Shown: positions 55,219 to 64,000 of the stretch, one piece after another
Numbering within the stretch: the first letter of the stretch is position 1
Layout: every line of letters begins with the position of its first letter
NCBI GenBank assembly: GCA_025200525.1
Contig: CM045761.1
Location: 39,812,190 to 39,876,189 of the forward strand
Direction of reading: 5' to 3'
Length of the DNA stretch: 64,000 bases
From: Camellia lanceoleosa
Taxonomy: Eukaryota; Streptophyta; Magnoliopsida; Ericales; Theaceae
Notes under the pieces: generated by a model
What the model saw: the letters and a program-made list of their open reading frames with translations, nothing else
Databases searched by the model: none
Told to the model about the DNA's origin: nothing
Position numbers and translations under genes: made by a program

Positions 55219-55372
55219 TGATTAAGGCCGAATTGTACATTATTGAGGCCGTTAATTAGGATCTCTTAACTTCACTTGCTTGTCAAACTGTATACTTTAT
55301 GTGTGTTGAATGTCAATCAGATTGTACATAGTCGGAGCATAAAATGGGTAAAAAGACAAAATTTGGAGAGAG

Positions 55373-55440
55373 TTGACTTTTCCACACGTGCGTTGACTTT
55401 GTCCGCACGTGCGTTGACTTTTCCACACGCACGTTGACTT
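55373..55440 (+). promoter_or_regulatory. Array of TTGACT (W-box-like) and CACGTG (G-box) sites in U3
   Basis: TTGACT occurs at 55373, 55393, 55414 and 55434, i.e. every 20-21 bp. CACGTG lies between them at 55385 and 55406, with a CACACGCACG variant in the third gap. The block ends about 55 bp before the TATA box. W-boxes are bound by WRKY factors and G-boxes by bHLH/bZIP factors; function here is inferred. Confidence 0.6.
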
Positions 55441-55492
55441 TTTCTGGAAAACGTGCCAGATGTTTTAAACCTGTTTGGAAAGACACCAGAAG

Positions 55493-55501
55493 TATAAATA
55501 G
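55493..55501 (+). promoter_or_regulatory. TATA box of the Athila LTR
   Basis: TATAAATAG in a good context downstream of the W-box/G-box array. Confidence 0.7.
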
Positions 55502-56334
55502 GCAAGAAAAATGCTGGATTAAGGTTCTGAAGTTGTTTTGTCAAGAAAGGGAGGCTAGGGTTTAAAAGGAAAAAGGAACTTAAAGCTTTAAGCATGTCTT
55601 CCATGGTGGCTTCTTCTTTATCTACCTCCTTCCACTCCTCCATGAGTGGCTAGTCTCCTTTTCTAGGGTTTTGATGAAACCCTAACCATGTAATTAGTTT
55701 TTCTTTTCAATTTTCAATTATATAAAGGTTTAAACAATTGTATAGTGTTTTAGAAGTTTTATATATACACTTTCCATTATTTCTTCAAGTATTCAGCTTT
55801 CTGTGATTGTTGAATATTTTCCATACAAGAGTTTTCTATTCTTTCGCATTCAAGGTATGAGATGAATCATACTACGAGGGACGAGTCATGTCACTACCCT
55901 AATTTAGAGTGCACAATTCGTACTACTTGAGATGGTTTGTGCTCGTACATTGAACGTGATGATTTTCTTGTTAAATGCTTTGAACTTGTAATTGCAAAGC
56001 ATTATTCCGTTCGAACCATAACATAATTGATTTCAATTGGAAACCCTAATTACGTAACTAGTGGTGGACTCTTTGCCCTAGGTTTTCTCCCAATTCAGTA
56101 AATCCAATTTCATTTATTATTGATAATTTAATTACTTAGTTTATTTTATTTGTTATTAATTTAGGTTATGAACAATCAATCTTTTGTTCAAAATTAATTT
56201 AGGAATTTAACAATTAAATTAGTTTAATTTCACAATTGTCCCTGTGGATCGATACCTGGACTTGCCGTTATTCTAATAGAATTTGGTATAGTTTAGTGAT
56301 TTATTTTTGGTGTGTGTAACGACCAACCAAATTT

Positions 56335-56353
56335 TTGCCCCGTTGCAGGGGAC
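56335..56353 (+). other. Primer-binding site, tRNA-Asp type
   Basis: TTGCCCCGTTGCAGGGGAC closely resembles the usual Athila site complementary to the 3' end of tRNA-Asp (TGGCGCCGTTGCCGGGGA). It lies a few bases after the LTR end. Confidence 0.7.
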
Positions 56354-56717
56354 TTCTAGCGAAATTAGTTAATTTAAAGTTACATTCTTATTTTAATTTT
56401 TAGTTTAGGATTTTATGCTTTTGTGTTGTTAAGTGTGCAGAGCGTTTGAAATTGGAGCTATCACCGAAGTGCAAGCGGAGCGCAACCGAGCTTTTAAAAA
56501 AAAAAAAAAACTAAAGTGCGTAAAAAGAAGCAAACACTCGCAAGCAAAGCACGAAAGTGCTAAAATGAAAGACAAAGCTCAATTAGAGGTTGGAGACAAC
56601 GTCTACACGTCAAGTACCCGCAAGACGAGTAAAGCGTTTTCGTTAAACTGCGGTGAGTATTTCTCCCTTTGGTATTTTGTTTTCATAACTTAGTGCACAG
56701 AGTCGGAACTTTTTTTT
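56354..56717 (+). other. Leader between primer site and gag
   Basis: It carries a weak open frame (56433-56693) of Lys/Ser-rich composition. I treat it as untranslated leader of the element, with no separate gene. Confidence 0.5.
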
Positions 56718-58080
56718 GTGTGTGGGCAGTGTATGCATGGGTGCCGTTCTTGTCGCCCTGAATTGTGGAGTTTGGACCTTGAACTAGAAAGGACTCTTAG
56801 GAGACTTAGGGCCTCTGCCCGTGTTCCTAGGCTTGAATATTCAAATTCATACATTGAGCCATTAAAAATGGCAAATCCAGATCTCCCGAATGTGCCTAAC
56901 CGGACCCTTAAGGATTATTTCACACCCACTGCATACACATCACCATCATGCATCCAATTACCCAACACCACTGCTGCTCATTATGAGATTAAGTCCAGCA
57001 CCATACAAATGCTCCCATCATTCCATGGACTAACTCATGATGATCCTTACAAACATTTGAATGAATTTCTAGAAATTTGCTCGACAGTAAGGATCCAAAA
57101 TTTCACAAATAAGGCCTTAATGTTGCGATTATTTCCATTCTCATTAAAGGATAAAGCCAAACATTGGCTGAATTCCTTACCTGTCAATTCAATCACAACT
57201 TGGGACCACTTACAGCAACGGTTCTTGGAGAAGTACTTTTCCATAAGTAAAACCAACCAACTTAGGCAAGCCATCACAAACTTTGCTCAAATGGATGGCG
57301 AGCAATTCCATGAGACGTAAGAAAGACTTCAAGACCTTCTCCAACAATGTCCCCACCACCAAGTGCTTGATTGGCAACTTGTTCAAACATTTTATTATGG
57401 CTTAACTGAGCCGCACCGCCAAACGGTGGACTTATCCTGTGGTGGGACATTCATGTCCAAAAATGATGCTGAGGCATGACAATTGTTTGAGAACCTAAGT
57501 GATAATTCCCTTCACCATGCCTCCATAGCCCGGCAAGTTCGGCAACCTGTAGTTGGAGCCCTGAAAAGAGGGGACATTTATGAGGTCGGGCAAAACCTAG
57601 AGTTAGCCCAACAAGTAGAGGCATTGTCCTACAAAATGGACCAATTATTAGCCGCGGGACATGCCCCTACCTAGCAAAATCAGCCTCAATTTCACGAGGC
57701 ATGTGTTATTTGTGCGAGCCCTGCTCATGACTTGAGTGAGTGCCCTTCGGCATCACAATTTCCAGAGTTAGTCCAAGAGCATGTGAATGCGGCTTAAGGA
57801 TTCTTCAACCTGAGTAATGACCCATACTCCAATACATATAATCCGGGATGGAGAAATCACCCTAATTTTTCATGGAGACCCCATTCACAAGGCACTTCTT
57901 ACAATTCTCCACCACCAAGGCAGAATTTTAATAATTTTGCCAACCAATCATCTTACCGACCACCGCAACCTTATAGACCCCCACAACCGTACTGGCAACC
58001 ACAACCCCAGCCTGTTCCTCAGGGCAACTCTGCCTTTGAGACTCAGGTGTTGAAAGTTCTCACAAAACTTAAGGGGTCAA
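56718..58080 (+). pseudogene. Athila gag, broken
   Basis: The first 200 codons are open and contain the Retrotrans_gag core (LPSFHGLTHDDPYKHLNEFL, LFPFSLKDKAKHWL, LEKYFSISKT). TAA at 57318-57320 interrupts where Trp is expected; further stops are TGA 57477, TAG 57672 and TAA 57795. A CCHC zinc knuckle (CVICASPAHDLSEC, 57702-57743; C-x2-C-x4-H-x4-C) lies in the same broken frame, followed by a Pro/Gln-rich tail. A frameshift near 58070 leads to the pol part. The product would be the capsid/nucleocapsid; this copy cannot make it. Confidence 0.85.
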
Positions 58081-58082
58081 GA

Positions 58083-58860
58083 CTTAGTTCACTCCCATAC
58101 TCACTCTATTGCCAAGCTAGAGGCCCAATTAGGTCAAATGGCTAACAACATGAATCAGAGAGAGGAGGAAAAATTACCAAGTCAAACTGTAGCTAACCCT
58201 AAGGGACAATACGGGGCAAAGAGTTTAGGTGGGAATGGAAAGTACCATAAGCAGGTGCAAGCGGTGATTACTTTGAGAAGTGGGAGGGAGTTAGAGCCTC
58301 AGTCAGTTGCGTCTAATGCAACTAGAGCTAAGAATGGTGACCACGGTGGTACACCCAATGAGAGCAAAGGTAAGGGGGAAACACTTAAGAGGGATGACTT
58401 AATCCCTAGCACTTCACTTGAGGCCAAGGCACCATATGTGCCTAAGGCACCCTTTCCCCAATGCCTTGATACACCGTCCCCTTTTAATAAGAAGGCGACA
58501 TTTATGGAAGTAATGATGGAGGTCTTTAAACAGGTAAAAATCAACCTCCCCCTGTTGGAGGCGATTAAGCAAGTATCCTCCTATGCCAAATTTCTGAAGG
58601 ACCTTTGTACGCAAAAGCGTAAATCTAGGACACACGTGTCCCAAAAGGTCCTACTCACGGAGCAAGTAAGCTCCATCTTGTTGAATGACACACCTCCTAA
58701 GCTTAAGGACCTGGGTGCCCCAACTATTGCATGCATTATAGGGGACCATTTCATTGATAGGGCCTTATTAGATTTAGGGGCTAGTGTCAATTTGTTGCCG
58801 TACTCTATGTACGAGGAATTTGGGCTTGGCGAGTTAAAGCCCACTATTGTCACTCTTTAG
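58083..58860 (+). pseudogene. Athila gag-pol linker and aspartic protease, 5' part
   Basis: The open frame continues from MANNMNQREEE through a charged linker to the protease: ALLDLGASVNLLPYSMYEEF, with the D-x-G-A active-site motif at 58771-58782. Here D-L-G-A replaces the D-S/T-G-A of most retroviral-type proteases, as often seen in Athila. A TAG at 58858-58860 ends the frame. The same reading frame resumes directly afterwards. Confidence 0.8.
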
Positions 58861-59868
58861 TTGACTGACCGGTCCTTCAAAGTGCCACGTGGCATGATTG
58901 AAGATGTGCTAGTGAAAGTCGATAGGTTTTACTTTCCTGTTGACTTTTTGGTTTTAGATATGGAACCGGTAGCCAGTTCTAGGAAACAAATCCTGGTGAT
59001 CTTAGGTCGACCTTTCTTGACTACGGCCAATGCATGCATTAATTGTCAGACCGGGGTTATAGGAGTTTCATTTGGTAACATGCAAGTGAAACTTAAGGTT
59101 TTCCAAGCATCCCAACAACCTCATAAGAGAGAGGAGTGCTTATTAGTGGATGTTGTAGATAAGATTGTGGAGGAGGCTTTGCCCCCCGTTCTTGTAGAGG
59201 ACCCTCTAGAGGCTTGTCTAGCTCATTTTGGGTTTGAAAATTTTGATATTGATGGCTTGGTTGAAGAGGTAAATGCCCTGCTTAATGCTTCTTCTACACC
59301 GGATTTTCCTCCGTGGAAAGCTCAATTTGAGACACTTCCGCCTCTGTCGAGAGAGCCCGCTATACCATCTTTGGTCACACTACCTACACTTGAGTTGAAG
59401 CCACTCCCGGCCACACTCAAGTATGCATTTTTAGGGCCCCAGGATACTTTACTAGTCATCATTGCATCTGACTTGACTGCAGAGCAAGAGAGTCAGTTAA
59501 TGAGCGTTCTCGTGGCACATCGGAGTGCTATAGGGTGGTCAGTGACTGATTTGAAAGGGATAGATCCCTCCATGTGCATGCATTATATACACCTAGAGGA
59601 GGACACCAAACCTTCTCGTGAAATGCATTGGAGACTTAATCCTAATATGAAAGAGGTAGTGAAAAATGAGGTATTGAAATTGTTGGATGCGGGTATTATA
59701 TACCCCATCTCAGATAGCAAGTGGGTGAGTCCCACACAAGTGGTGTCCAAGAAATCGGACATCACTGTTGTTGAGAATGAGAAAGGAGAGTTAGTCCCCA
59801 CACGAACCACTACTGGGTGGCGAGTGTGCATTAATTATAAGAGATTGAATTCCCTCACCTTTCATTGA
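58861..59868 (+). pseudogene. Athila protease C-terminus and reverse transcriptase N-terminus
   Basis: The open frame starts LTDRSFKVPRG (here read as M-T), with the ILGRPFLTTANACI protease flap/C-terminal motif. It goes through a linker into RT fingers: VKNEVLKLLDAGIIYPISDS, KWVSPTQVVSKK and TGWRVCINYKRLN. The frame then breaks at 59866, where a short deletion removes the usual segment before the FIDQ motif. Confidence 0.85.
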
Positions 59869-60240
59869 CCAGATCCTAGAGCGGTTAGCGGGGCAAGGTT
59901 TCTACTGTTTTCTTGATGGCTATTTGGGGTATAATCAAGTCCCAGTGTACCCCGCTGACCAGGAAAAGACCACATTCACATGCCCTTTTGGCACTTTTGC
60001 TTACAGGCGCATGTCCTTTGGGCTATGTAATGCCCCAGTGACTTTTCAACAGTGTATGACGGTCATTTTCTCCGATATGGTAGAGAAATTCTTAGAGGTT
60101 TTCATGGATGATTTTTCGGTGTTTGGACCGTCTTTTGAGGAATGCCTTAAGAACTTGACTAGAGTGTTGGAACGATGTACTGAGGCAAACCTAATCTTGA
60201 GTTGGGAAAAGAGCCATTTTATTATTCGATAGGGTATAGT
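59869..60240 (+). pseudogene. Athila reverse transcriptase palm, with FMDD
   Basis: It continues in another frame: FYCFLDGYLGYNQ, FGTFAYRRMSFGLCNAP, and the catalytic FMDD at 60101-60112 in VFMDDFSVFG. TAG at 60230-60232 and a frameshift before 60252 interrupt it. Confidence 0.85.
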
Positions 60241-60251
60241 GTTGAGACACA

Positions 60252-60985
60252 TTGTGTCCCTCTCGAGGTATAGACGTAGACAAGGCTAAGGTTGACCTCA
60301 TTGCAGGCCTTCCTCCACCCAATTTCGTGTGTCAAGTTAGGTCTTTCTTAAGGCATGTAGGTTTTTATCGTAGGTTCATCAAAGACTTTAGTAAAATATC
60401 ACGTCCTTTGTGTAGTTTATTGGTTAAGGATGCACCTTTTATCGTTGATGAGGCATGCTTGAAGGCATTTGAAACACTGAGAATGGCCCTAACCACCGCC
60501 CAAATCATGAAATCACCAGATTGGTCACTTCCTTTTGAAATCATGTGTGATGCCTCCGATTATGCTGTCGGGGCTATGTTGGGCCAAAAGGTCAATAAGA
60601 CACCATTTGCTATATACTATGCTAGTCGCACTCTCTCGGATCCACAATTGAACTATACTACCACCGAGAAAGAGTTGCTAGCTGTGGTCTTTGCCTTAGA
60701 TAAATTTCGGTCCTATCTCCTAGGTTCCAAGGTCATAGTTTTCACTGATCATGCCGTTTTGCGGTATTTACTATCAAAGAAAGAGACCAAACCTAGGTTA
60801 ATTAGATAGATTTTGTTGCTTCAGGAATTTGACCTAGAGATCCGAGATAAGAAAGGATCTAAGAATGTGGTGGCGGATCACCTCTACCGAATCCTTGTTA
60901 AGTATACTAGTGACCCTCTTATTTTGCATGATTCGTTTCCGGACGAATAACTCTTTGAGCTGTCACAAACGAGCCCCCCGTGGTT
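60252..60985 (+). pseudogene. Athila RT thumb and RNase H
   Basis: The thumb ([23 protein letters not shown]) is followed by RNase H with [14 protein letters not shown] (Asp at 60549-60551), [20 protein letters not shown] (Glu) and [10 protein letters not shown] (Asp). The three acidic residues are present. TAG at about 60807, where Trp is expected, and TAA near 60949 break the frame. Confidence 0.85.
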
Positions 60986-61378
60986 TGCACATATTGTGAA
61001 TTACTTGGCCATTGGGCAAATTCCGCAGAATTGGTCTAAACAAGACAAACACTGATTCTTTTCGGAGATCAGGTATTACTTTTGGGAGGATCCGGAGTTG
61101 TTTAAATATTGCTCCGACCAAGTGATCCGACGGTGTGTGCCGGAGAGTGAGATGTATAGCATTCTTACATTTTGTCATTCTTCTGCATATTGTGAATTAC
61201 TTGGCCATTGGGCAAATTCCGCAGAATTGGTCTAAGCAAGACAAACACTGATTCTTTTCCCAGGTCAGGTATTACTTTTGGGAGGATCCGGAGTTGTTTA
61301 AATATTGCTCCGACCAAGTGATCCGACGGTGTGTGCCGGAGAGTGAGATGTATAGCATTCTTACATTTTGTCATTCTT
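60986..61378 (+). repeat. 196-bp tandem duplication in the integrase N-terminal region
   Basis: ATATTGTGAATTACTTGGCC begins at 60991 and again at 61187, and the sequences match almost exactly to CATTCTTCTGCATAT. The unit covers the start of integrase up to the zinc-finger His residues, so that part is present twice. 196 is not a multiple of 3, so the duplication also shifts the frame. Confidence 0.85.
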
Positions 61379-62475
61379 CTGCATATGTCAATCATTTTAG
61401 TGGGCATAAAACGGCCGCCAAGATTCTACAAAGCGGGTTTTATTGACCCACAATTTTTTAAAATACCCATAAATTTTGTAGAACTTGTTTGCGCTGTAAG
61501 CAAATGAGTTCGATATCTCAACATGACATAATGCCAATGTCTCCTATTCTTGTGGTAGAAATATTTGATGTTTGGGGGATTAATTTTATGGGACCTTTCC
61601 CGTCGCCATTCGGGTTTGAGTATATTCTCTTGGCAGTCAATTATGTGTCCAAGTAGGTTGAGGCGATAGCTACCCGAACAAACGATCATAGAGTTGTAAT
61701 CAAATTCTTGCATGAAAACATCTTTGGTCGTTTTGGGTTTCCTAGAGCCATAATAAGTGATCAGGGTACGCATTTTTGTAACCGGTTCTTTGAGTCAGTA
61801 GTCAAGAAATACTCTATCACTCATAAAGTTGGCACTCCTTACCATCCTCAAACTAATGGCCAAGTAGAAGTCTCAAATAGAGAGGTAAATCACATAATAG
61901 ATAAAACGGTAAGGCCAGATAAGAAAGATTGGTCACAACAGTTGATTGATGCATTATGGGCCTACCGCACTGCTTATAAGACACCTATTGGGATGTCACC
62001 ATATACGGCGGTGTTTGGCAAAGCTTGCCATCTCCCGGTTGAACTTGAGCATCCAACATTGTGGGCCATAAAGAAGTTTAACTTCAATATGGCCGCGGCT
62101 AGGCTCAATTGGAAATTGCAACTCAATGAGTTGGAGGAGATCCGAAATGATGCTTATGAGAGTTCGAGAGTTTTTAAAGCTCAGACTAAAGAATTCTATG
62201 ACAAGCATATTAATAGAAAATCCTTTGAACCCGACCAAAAAGTGTGGCTTTTTAATTCAAAATTGAGACTTTTTCCGAGTAAGCTAAGATCAAGATGGGA
62301 TGGCCCCTTTGTGGTTATTGAGGCATTTATTCATGGCGCCGTTGAAGTGCAAGATCCAAAGACTGGACACACTTTCAAAGTGAATGGCCAAAGACTAAAG
62401 CCATATATAGAGGGGATTGGTAATGGGGATATCATTGAGTCCATTGCTTTGATGGACCTATTTTACTATGATTAA
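61379..62475 (+). pseudogene. Athila integrase
   Basis: Zinc finger: HSSAYVNHFSGHKTAAKIL, then CLRCKQ. Catalytic core: WGINFMGPFP (61573-61602) has Asn where the first catalytic Asp is expected (AAT for GAT at 61582-61584). The second Asp (SDQG, 61759-61761) and Glu (QVEVSN, 61867-61869) are present. Stops: TGA near 61444, TAA near 61462 and TAG near 61653. The C-terminal 255 codons (61708-62475) are open and end with a WDGPFVVIE C-terminal-domain motif. It is inactive. Confidence 0.85.
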
Positions 62476-63650
62476 TAGATTGATTTCTTTGTCTATTTTC
62501 TTTCCCTCTATTTTATTCTATTTTTCTTTGTTTGTTGTGCTTTATTTGCGTCTAGGAGACTTTAAATCCTCTAAAGGTGTAATTCATTTGGTATTAGCTG
62601 TGCCCGAACGGCATCTGAGGGTCTAGTATAGCCACCTAACCGTGTTTGTAATGAGTTCCTAGGAGACCAACTGAGACGGTGGAAATTAGAGTTCGAATGG
62701 CAAAGCCTAGAACACAAAGGTTTGGAATTTCCGAGACTAGAGTCTGGTTTAAATACCCAGGGATGTAGAGATTGCTTCAAAACTACCCCGGCTTGAACTC
62801 TGTATGGCAGCCCCATAGGTTGAGGTAGCTTTATGCGCCTCGATTCTGGATACCGAATCAACCTAGTCTGTCACCCTGTTGGAGATTAGGGAAAGTTACA
62901 GACACAGTTTGGCGTGGTTTTCGCGTGAAGATTATACATTTATTGAACCATTTATTTATGTTCGCAAATATTCTTATTTCGATTGTAAATTTAAGGTTCA
63001 AGCTGGGTTGGGAAAAAAAATTTCCCGCACGTGCGGCACTATCCACTCACGTGCAGCAAAAGAGTGTCAAACCAAAAACGCGTACTGCATTAATTGCAGG
63101 TGTGCGAGTGCATGCGTCAGCCAAGCCGCACGTGCGGAACGTCATTTTTTTTATAAAAAAAAAAAAAATGAGCGAGCAAATCACCGCACGTGCAGCCTAA
63201 TCCTCGCACGTGCGGGAAATTTGGTAAATCTGAACTTCACACATTGCTTAATATGCAAGTGCGTGGCCTTCGTGCGGAGTGTGCGTCTGCACGTGTGGCG
63301 TACACTCCCGTACGTGCGGCAATTTCTTTATAAAAATAAAATAAAATTCTGCAGATTTTGTTATGTTTATTGATTATTGTTTTTAATTTATTTACTTATT
63401 TCAAATAAATAAATTATAATAAAAATAAATAAATATACTACTTTATTTCTTTATTTATTTTTATTTTCAAAACAAAAAAACAAAAAAAAATTCTGCAGAT
63501 TTTGTTTTGTTTATTGATTATTATTTTTAATTTATTTACTTATTTTAAATAAATAAATAAATAAATAATTTATAAATAAAAATAATAATAATAAATATAC
63601 TATTTTATTTCTTTATTTATTTTTATTTTTATTTCAAAAAAATAAAATAA
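62476..63650 (+). other. Athila 3' region, non-coding part
   Basis: After the pol stop lie T-rich DNA, a GC-balanced block (62570-62890) and repeated CACGTG palindromes (63028-63295), then AT-rich DNA with a duplicated TTCTGCAGATTTTGTT word (63349 and 63490). In Athila an env-like ORF follows pol; I see none with family resemblance before 63650. Confidence 0.5.
63028..63317 (+). repeat. Dispersed CCGCACGTGCGG palindromes
   Basis: CACGTG occurs at 63028, 63048, 63129, 63187, 63207 and 63290, mostly as part of CGCACGTGCGG, with a TACGTG variant at about 63311. The same word occurs in the 5' LTR of the element. Confidence 0.7.
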
Positions 63651-64000
63651 AATTTGATCTCATCAAAAACCCATCCACTCCTCTCACAATCACTCACAGA
63701 CTCTCTCTCTATCTCTCATCAACTCTCTCTATCTCGCTTTCTCTCTCATAACCTCACAAACCCACCAAAGACTTGTCCACCCCCACCATCACCATCACCA
63801 TCACCATCACCATCACCATCACTATCTTCTTCTTCTTTTTTCTTCCTTCTTCTTCTTCTTCTTTCTTCTTCTTTGCCACCACCATCTCACCACCGGCATC
63901 ACTATTTCTTCTCCGTCCGATGAATCTCCTGCGACCACCATTTTTTCTGGCAAATCTTCATTCTTTTTTCTCTTTTTCTCTTTTTCTCTCCTTTTTCAAG
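63651..64000 (+). other. Pyrimidine-rich leader-like sequence at the right edge
   Basis: CT-rich DNA with a CACCAT hexamer repeat (63785-63822) and TTC repeats. An 89-codon frame (63654-63923) is Ser/Pro/Leu low complexity. It resembles the leader that often precedes the third ORF of Athila elements; the ORF itself would lie outside the window. Confidence 0.35.
63785..63822 (+). repeat. CACCAT microsatellite
   Basis: About six CACCAT units, then a TTC-rich run. Confidence 0.9.

Larger units (their letters stand above)
55219..56329 (+). repeat. 5' LTR of the Athila element
   Basis: About 1.1 kb, from TGATTAAGGCCG, where similarity to the Helitron copy ends, to ...CCAACCA just before the primer site. 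It holds a promoter with a TATA box at 55493. The start is defined by the break in Helitron homology; the end by the primer site. Confidence 0.7.
55219..64000 (+). mobile_element. Athila-lineage Ty3/gypsy retrotransposon, right end outside window
   Basis: In order: 5' LTR (55219-56329), tRNA-Asp-type primer site, untranslated leader, gag, protease, RT, RNase H, integrase and a long 3' region. No 3' LTR appears before 64000. The gag, protease (LLDLGASVNLLPYSMYEE) and integrase are typical of Athila. All coding parts are interrupted by stops and frameshifts, so the copy is dead. It inserted into a Helitron 5' end; the flanking base run CTCAC (55214-55218) should be duplicated after the 3' LTR. 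Confidence 0.85.

Noticed and set aside
63651..63923. 89-codon frame at the right edge as the env-like ORF of Athila
   Set aside because: The translation is Ser/Pro/Leu low complexity from CT-rich DNA with a CACCAT microsatellite; no membrane or family motif supports it.

Overview
The window is nuclear DNA of a flowering plant, most likely a eudicot. It is AT-rich, one host gene has long introns with GT-AG borders, and most of the rest is plant transposable-element (TE) sequence: Ty3/gypsy Athila and Tat lineages, a Ty1/copia-like non-autonomous element, Helitrons, CACTA ends, hAT elements, PIF/Harbinger-like MITEs (miniature inverted-repeat elements) and foldback elements. I see no bacterial operons, rRNA genes, tRNA genes or CRISPR arrays.

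Region 1 (about 1-4.66 kb) is AT-rich spacer with small MITEs and a hAT element that has an 8-bp target duplication. Region 2 (about 4.66-22.02 kb) lies between sequences that look like the two ends of a CACTA element. Inside it are several Helitron 5' ends, a Helitron-type 3' hairpin, a 1.1-kb inverted repeat made of two opposed Helitron copies, a 288-bp internal duplication, and a 4.7-kb solo LTR with an exact 5-bp target duplication. That LTR is full of repeated hairpins. A recognisable first-exon fragment of a WD40 protein gene (DCAF4-like) lies just outside the minus-strand Helitron end.

Region 3 (22-27.7 kb) is AT-rich with three MITE-type elements. Region 4 (27.77-30.80 kb) is a complete non-autonomous LTR retrotransposon on the minus strand with exact GAAAT target duplications. 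Region 5 (32.09-41.69 kb) holds the only intact-looking host gene: a three-exon, 468-codon minus-strand gene for a CAT-like/condensation-domain acyltransferase-type protein. Its introns (4.8 and 3.4 kb) have grown by TE insertion, including a hAT nested in another MITE.

Region 6 (45.69-52.76 kb) is a deleted Tat-lineage gypsy element. Its 5' LTR is joined directly to the integrase zinc finger. Downstream are two tandem arrays and a long antisense ORF of the 'putative gypsy type transposon' type before the 3' LTR. Region 7 (54.5-64 kb) contains two Helitron 5' ends; the second is cut by an Athila element that runs off the right edge. The Athila gag-pol is a pseudogene whose many stops are mostly explained by C-to-T or G-to-A changes. 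Its LTR promoter carries a 20-21-bp-spaced array of TTGACT boxes alternating with CACGTG.

The only probable functional host product is the acyltransferase-like protein. Everything else is explained by nested insertion, deletion and decay of mobile DNA. Coordinates of element ends were read by eye; where a target duplication is exact the ends are firm, otherwise they are approximate.
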